Below are positions 61,659 to 64,000 of a stretch of 64,000 nt of DNA, piece by piece (the stretch's first letter is position 1; each line of letters opens with the position of its first letter). The position numbers and the translations under genes are program-made. The DNA lies in NCBI GenBank assembly GCA_951812725.1, contig OX638330.1, forward strand, positions 3,761,405 through 3,825,404, written 5' to 3'. This stretch comes from an uncultured Caldilineaceae bacterium (GTDB taxonomy: Bacteria; Chloroflexota; Anaerolineae; Caldilineales; Caldilineaceae). The notes under the pieces are model-generated. The model was not told the DNA's origin. It saw nothing but the letters and a program-made list of their open reading frames with translations, and made no database searches.

Positions 61659-61672
61659 AGGACACCTCTACA

Positions 61673-61834
61673 ATGACACAGAGACGCAAGCGACCTGACC
61701 CGAAGAACAAGAGATTTGCGCCGCCGCGCAATGCCAGGACGATGGACGACATACTCCGCGCCGCTGCCCGGACTCCGCCTAAGACCCGCAAGGCGTCACC
61801 CCTCCAACGTTTCAAGCAGATAAAGTGGCGATAG
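61673..61834 (+). CDS. Transposon cargo: small basic protein
   Basis: A 53-residue, strongly basic protein (RRKRPDPKNKRFAPPRNAR, then ILRAAARTPPKTRK and FKQIKWR). AAAGG lies upstream of the ATG. It has no hydrophobic segment and could bind nucleic acid or the membrane surface. It sits 14 nt after the coiled-coil gene. The unusual composition and short length limit confidence, but spacing within the operon supports a real gene. Confidence 0.6.
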   Translation: MTQRRKRPDPKNKRFAPPRNARTMDDILRAAARTPPKTRKASPLQRFKQIKWR

Positions 61835-61849
61835 AGGAGAGTTGACTAT

Positions 61850-62128
61850 ATGCCTGATGAGGCATTGAGAGAGTTTGTTCTTGATGTATTGGCGTCGTTG
61901 GTGCCCGTTATACTGGGAGGTGGTTCTTGGTTTTTGGCGCGAAGGCCACAAGAGAAACCGGTGCCGCATTTAGATCGTGTCCTGTCAGCAATGGCTTGGT
62001 ATATGCTTGGTGTAATTAGTCTTTATCCTCTTCTCAAATTGGAAACGCCAGCCGCAATCATTGATCGGTTTGTTCTAATCGTAGGAGTAATGGCCTTGAG
62101 ATCGTTTTTCCTGTCTGACTCTGATTAG
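61850..62128 (+). CDS. Transposon cargo: small multi-helix membrane protein
   Basis: A 92-residue protein with two or three hydrophobic segments (about 10-29, 46-63 and 70-87) and a short basic loop after the first (LARRPQEKPVPH). GAGGAG lies upstream of the ATG. Holin-like in size and layout, but no signature is recognised. It follows the basic protein by 15 nt. Confidence 0.75.
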   Translation: MPDEALREFVLDVLASLVPVILGGGSWFLARRPQEKPVPHLDRVLSAMAWYMLGVISLYPLLKLETPAAIIDRFVLIVGVMALRSFFLSDSD

Positions 62129-62164
62129 GTCCGTAGTCTTTGGCATCCTTTATGGGAGGATGAA

Positions 62165-62329
62165 ATGTCTGTCGTAGGGGAAAAAAGAAACGTCGAAAAA
62201 GAATTGAAGTGGAAAGAATGGTGGAAGAAGAGATGGGTGATAAATGTTTTAACCCTGTTGATTTTGGCTGAAACCGCTGCCCGACTTCTGGACGACTGGA
62301 TTTCGCGGTTTAGTGCGTATTTTCAGTGA
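62165..62329 (+). CDS. Transposon cargo: 54-residue single-helix protein
   Basis: A short gene with a strong ribosome binding site (GGGAGGATGAA before the ATG). The product has a charged, Trp-rich N-terminus (KELKWKEWWKKRW) followed by one hydrophobic helix (VINVLTLLILAETAARLL) and an aromatic C-terminus. It is colinear with the four genes before it and is the last gene before the right inverted repeat. Small size would hide it from length-filtered gene finders. Confidence 0.65.
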   Translation: MSVVGEKRNVEKELKWKEWWKKRWVINVLTLLILAETAARLLDDWISRFSAYFQ

Positions 62330-62405
62330 TGCTAGGAGGAACCGCTAAACTCTCCGACCCCGCCAGTAACGCCCCTTTCGTGGTGGCATTAAATATATAA
62401 TCCCC

Positions 62406-62413
62406 TATTTATT
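62406..62413. repeat. Target-site duplication, right copy
   Basis: TATTTATT, identical to 58214-58221. It includes the stop codon (TAA, minus strand, 62411-62409) of the second binding-protein gene, so the transposon inserted right behind that stop without truncating the protein. Confidence 0.9.
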
Positions 62414-64000
62414 CTCCGGCCAGATACCAGTTCGCCGGATAGCGGTCGGCAAAAGGTTCGTCCAGCTGTCGATTGATGTTGTTGCAAACCTTGGCGCTGA
62501 AGGCGGAGAATCTTGTCGGCCAGAACACGGGGATTTCACCCGCCTCGGCTGAAAGGATCTCGGTCGCCTTGTACAGCATTTCCTTGCGCTTTTCCGGATC
62601 GGGTTCGGACATGGCGGCTTCGGTCAACTGGTCGAACTCTTCGTTACAGTAGTGGCCTACGTTGCGGCCGGCAGGCCAACTGCGGTCGCAGCCGAGGGAA
62701 AGGCGCAACTGATCGGGGTTGAACCAGCCACAGCATCCGTAAGACATATCAAATTCATCTTTGTCGTAGACGCGTGCGACCCAGGAGGGACCATCCAGAT
62801 ATACTAGGTCAACCTTGATGCCGACATCGTTCCAATACTGCTGCATGGCGGCATGGATGCGCTTGTTCTGGTCATCCTGGTAGTAGGTGACGAAACTCAC
62901 CTCTTGTTCAGTATCCCAGCCAGCCTCTTCGAGCAAAGCACGGGCTTTGTCGGGGTTGTATTCGTACTTTGTGATATTGGGGCTGACGAATTCGGGATTG
63001 GTCAGCCGCAGATGCAGAACCTCAGCCAAGTCGCCGTAATAGGCTTCGGCCATGGCTTCGCGATCGAGGGCGTACAGGAGGGCCTGCCGCACGCGTGCGT
63101 CCTGCCACAGGGGCCGGTTGTGGTTGGCCCAGACTGTCATACCGCCGCCGAGCTGACCGCCAAGCAGGACGATATTGGGGTCGTCCTTGTAGCGCTCGTA
63201 TTCGACTGCAGTGACGCGGCCGGCCATATGAATTTCACCGTTCTCGAGGGCGGCGAAGGCAGTAGCGCCGGACAGGCCGATGCGGAAGATGACGCGATCC
63301 AGATAGGGCCGACCAGCGTAGTAGTCCTCGTTGGCATTCAGGATGTAGAACTGATCGGGCTCGAATTCACCCATGGTGAAGGGACCGGAACCGACCGGGT
63401 TGCGGACGGCATATTCGGTCTCGCCGAGGTCGGCGAAGGGGATGCCCTCAAGCAGATGCTTGGGCCAGATGTTGAAAGAGGCCATGTTGGCGAGGACGCT
63501 GCTGCGCGGCGCCACCAGGTTCAACTCAACGGTAAAGTCGTCAAGCACCTTGATGCCGGAGATTTCGTCAGCATCGCCGGCTTCAAATTCGGCGGCGCCG
63601 ACCAGCTGATCCAGTCCTGATGTGCGGCCATGGGAAGCGCCGGTGTCAGGATGGAAGAACATTTCCAACGTGAATTTGATATCCTCTGCGGTCAGGGGCT
63701 CGCCATCGTGGAAGCGGACATCATCGCGCAAGTGGAATGTATAGGTGAGGCCGTCTGCGGAGATCTCCCAGCTTGTCGCCAGATCGGGATGGATGGTGAC
63801 AGCATCGGTGCCGCGGTCAACCAAATGGCTGAAGAGGTAATCATCGCGGGGGGCGAAAACGAACCAGTTGCCTCCCGTCATTGCGCCGGCGGCGCCAGCA
63901 GTAACAACCTCGCCGCCATACCTGGGCGGTGAGTCGGTGCAGATATTAATATAGCTGCTATCAACGTCTGCCTCATCGTACCACGGCTCAGTCGGTTCGG
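62409..64000 (-). CDS. ABC transporter substrate-binding protein, family 5 (partial at window edge)
   Basis: The frame is open to the window edge at 64000 and lacks the signal peptide, which lies beyond. The visible part (about 530 residues) is closely related to the protein at 55999-57723 across its whole length: PWYDEADVDSSYINIC near the edge, ADGLTYTFHLRDDVRFHDGE, FFHPDTGASHGR, AGWDTEQEVSFVTYYQDDQN, and the same terminal PANWYLAGE. It is the result of a duplication of the transporter locus. Its permease partner is decayed (58070-58130) and now separated by the transposon, so it may share the intact permeases. Confidence 0.93.
   Translation of the reverse strand, partial: EPTEPWYDEADVDSSYINICTDSPPRYGGEVVTAGAAGAMTGGNWFVFAPRDDYLFSHLVDRGTDAVTIHPDLATSWEISADGLTYTFHLRDDVRFHDGEPLTAEDIKFTLEMFFHPDTGASHGRTSGLDQLVGAAEFEAGDADEISGIKVLDDFTVELNLVAPRSSVLANMASFNIWPKHLLEGIPFADLGETEYAVRNPVGSGPFTMGEFEPDQFYILNANEDYYAGRPYLDRVIFRIGLSGATAFAALENGEIHMAGRVTAVEYERYKDDPNIVLLGGQLGGGMTVWANHNRPLWQDARVRQALLYALDREAMAEAYYGDLAEVLHLRLTNPEFVSPNITKYEYNPDKARALLEEAGWDTEQEVSFVTYYQDDQNKRIHAAMQQYWNDVGIKVDLVYLDGPSWVARVYDKDEFDMSYGCCGWFNPDQLRLSLGCDRSWPAGRNVGHYCNEEFDQLTEAAMSEPDPEKRKEMLYKATEILSAEAGEIPVFWPTRFSAFSAKVCNNINRQLDEPFADRYPANWYLAGE

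Larger units (their letters stand above)
58222..62405. mobile_element. Complete IS1595-type transposon with passenger genes
   Basis: A 4,184-bp element. The left end starts GGGGATTATATA and continues with GCCACCA and GAAA blocks; the reverse complement of the right end (62405 leftwards) begins identically and matches 26 of the first 30 positions. It is flanked by perfect 8-bp duplications (TATTTATT). Besides a full IS1595-like transposase (58660-59583) it carries two minus-strand and about five plus-strand small genes, divergent consensus promoters and a nested inverted repeat. Typical IS1595 elements are 1-2 kb, so most of this is cargo. Base composition is visibly more AT-rich than the host. 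Confidence 0.93.

Overview
The window is GC-rich bacterial chromosome with most genes on the minus strand. It most resembles an environmental member of the Chloroflexota, near the Caldilineaceae. This is an inference from gene content: many Gfo/Idh/MocA oxidoreductases, enolase-superfamily enzymes, sulfatases and phytanoyl-CoA-type dioxygenases, a family-5 solute-binding lipoprotein, a Thr/Ala/Pro-rich secreted linker, and Gram-positive-style LexA-like sites. No rRNA, tRNA or CRISPR array was seen.

Layout. 0.2-6.4 kb: a minus-strand sugar-acid type catabolic run (alcohol dehydrogenase, NHL propeller, glycerate kinase, ferredoxin, TIM-barrel isomerase, SDR). 6.4-9.7 kb: a large non-coding tandem array, a small coiled-coil gene, and lexA with a consensus promoter and candidate operators. 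9.8-18.7 kb: a beta-CASP nuclease, an isomerase, a methyltransferase, then a minus-strand run of Xaa-Pro peptidase, lutA, lutB, lutC and rhodanese. 19.3-21 kb: three tandem ssb genes behind one promoter that carries a LexA-like site. 21-31.5 kb: enolase-superfamily enzymes, Gfo/Idh/MocA enzymes, SDR, a nucleotidyltransferase without a normal start codon, hicAB, a sulfatase and a DapA-like aldolase. 32-35.4 kb: sulfatase, Rieske protein and three related small membrane proteins. 35.7-44.3 kb: gamma-glutamyltransferase, MDR dehydrogenases, an M14-like amidohydrolase, a propeller protein, an unknown protein and a class IV aminotransferase.

From 57.7 down to 44.7 kb an almost uninterrupted minus-strand run joins a dipeptide/oligosaccharide-type ABC importer (binding protein, two permeases) to two PhyH dioxygenases, a membrane-anchored LEA14-like protein, a four-helix membrane protein, an aldo/keto reductase, a propeller protein, an acetyltransferase and three Gfo/Idh/MocA oxidoreductases. 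It looks like an uptake-and-degradation unit for one class of modified organic compound. The importer's binding protein is duplicated at the right edge, where the second copy has only a decayed permease remnant downstream.

The most unusual object is a complete 4,184-bp IS1595-type transposon (58222-62405). It has about 30-bp inverted ends and a perfect 8-bp target duplication (TATTTATT) that includes the stop codon of the second binding-protein gene. Besides the transposase it carries about eight small, mostly membrane or secreted, unrecognised genes. These are organised around divergent consensus promoters and a three-tier nested inverted repeat that begins at the predicted transcription start. 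Dispersed hairpin repeats with compensatory stem changes occur in at least five places.
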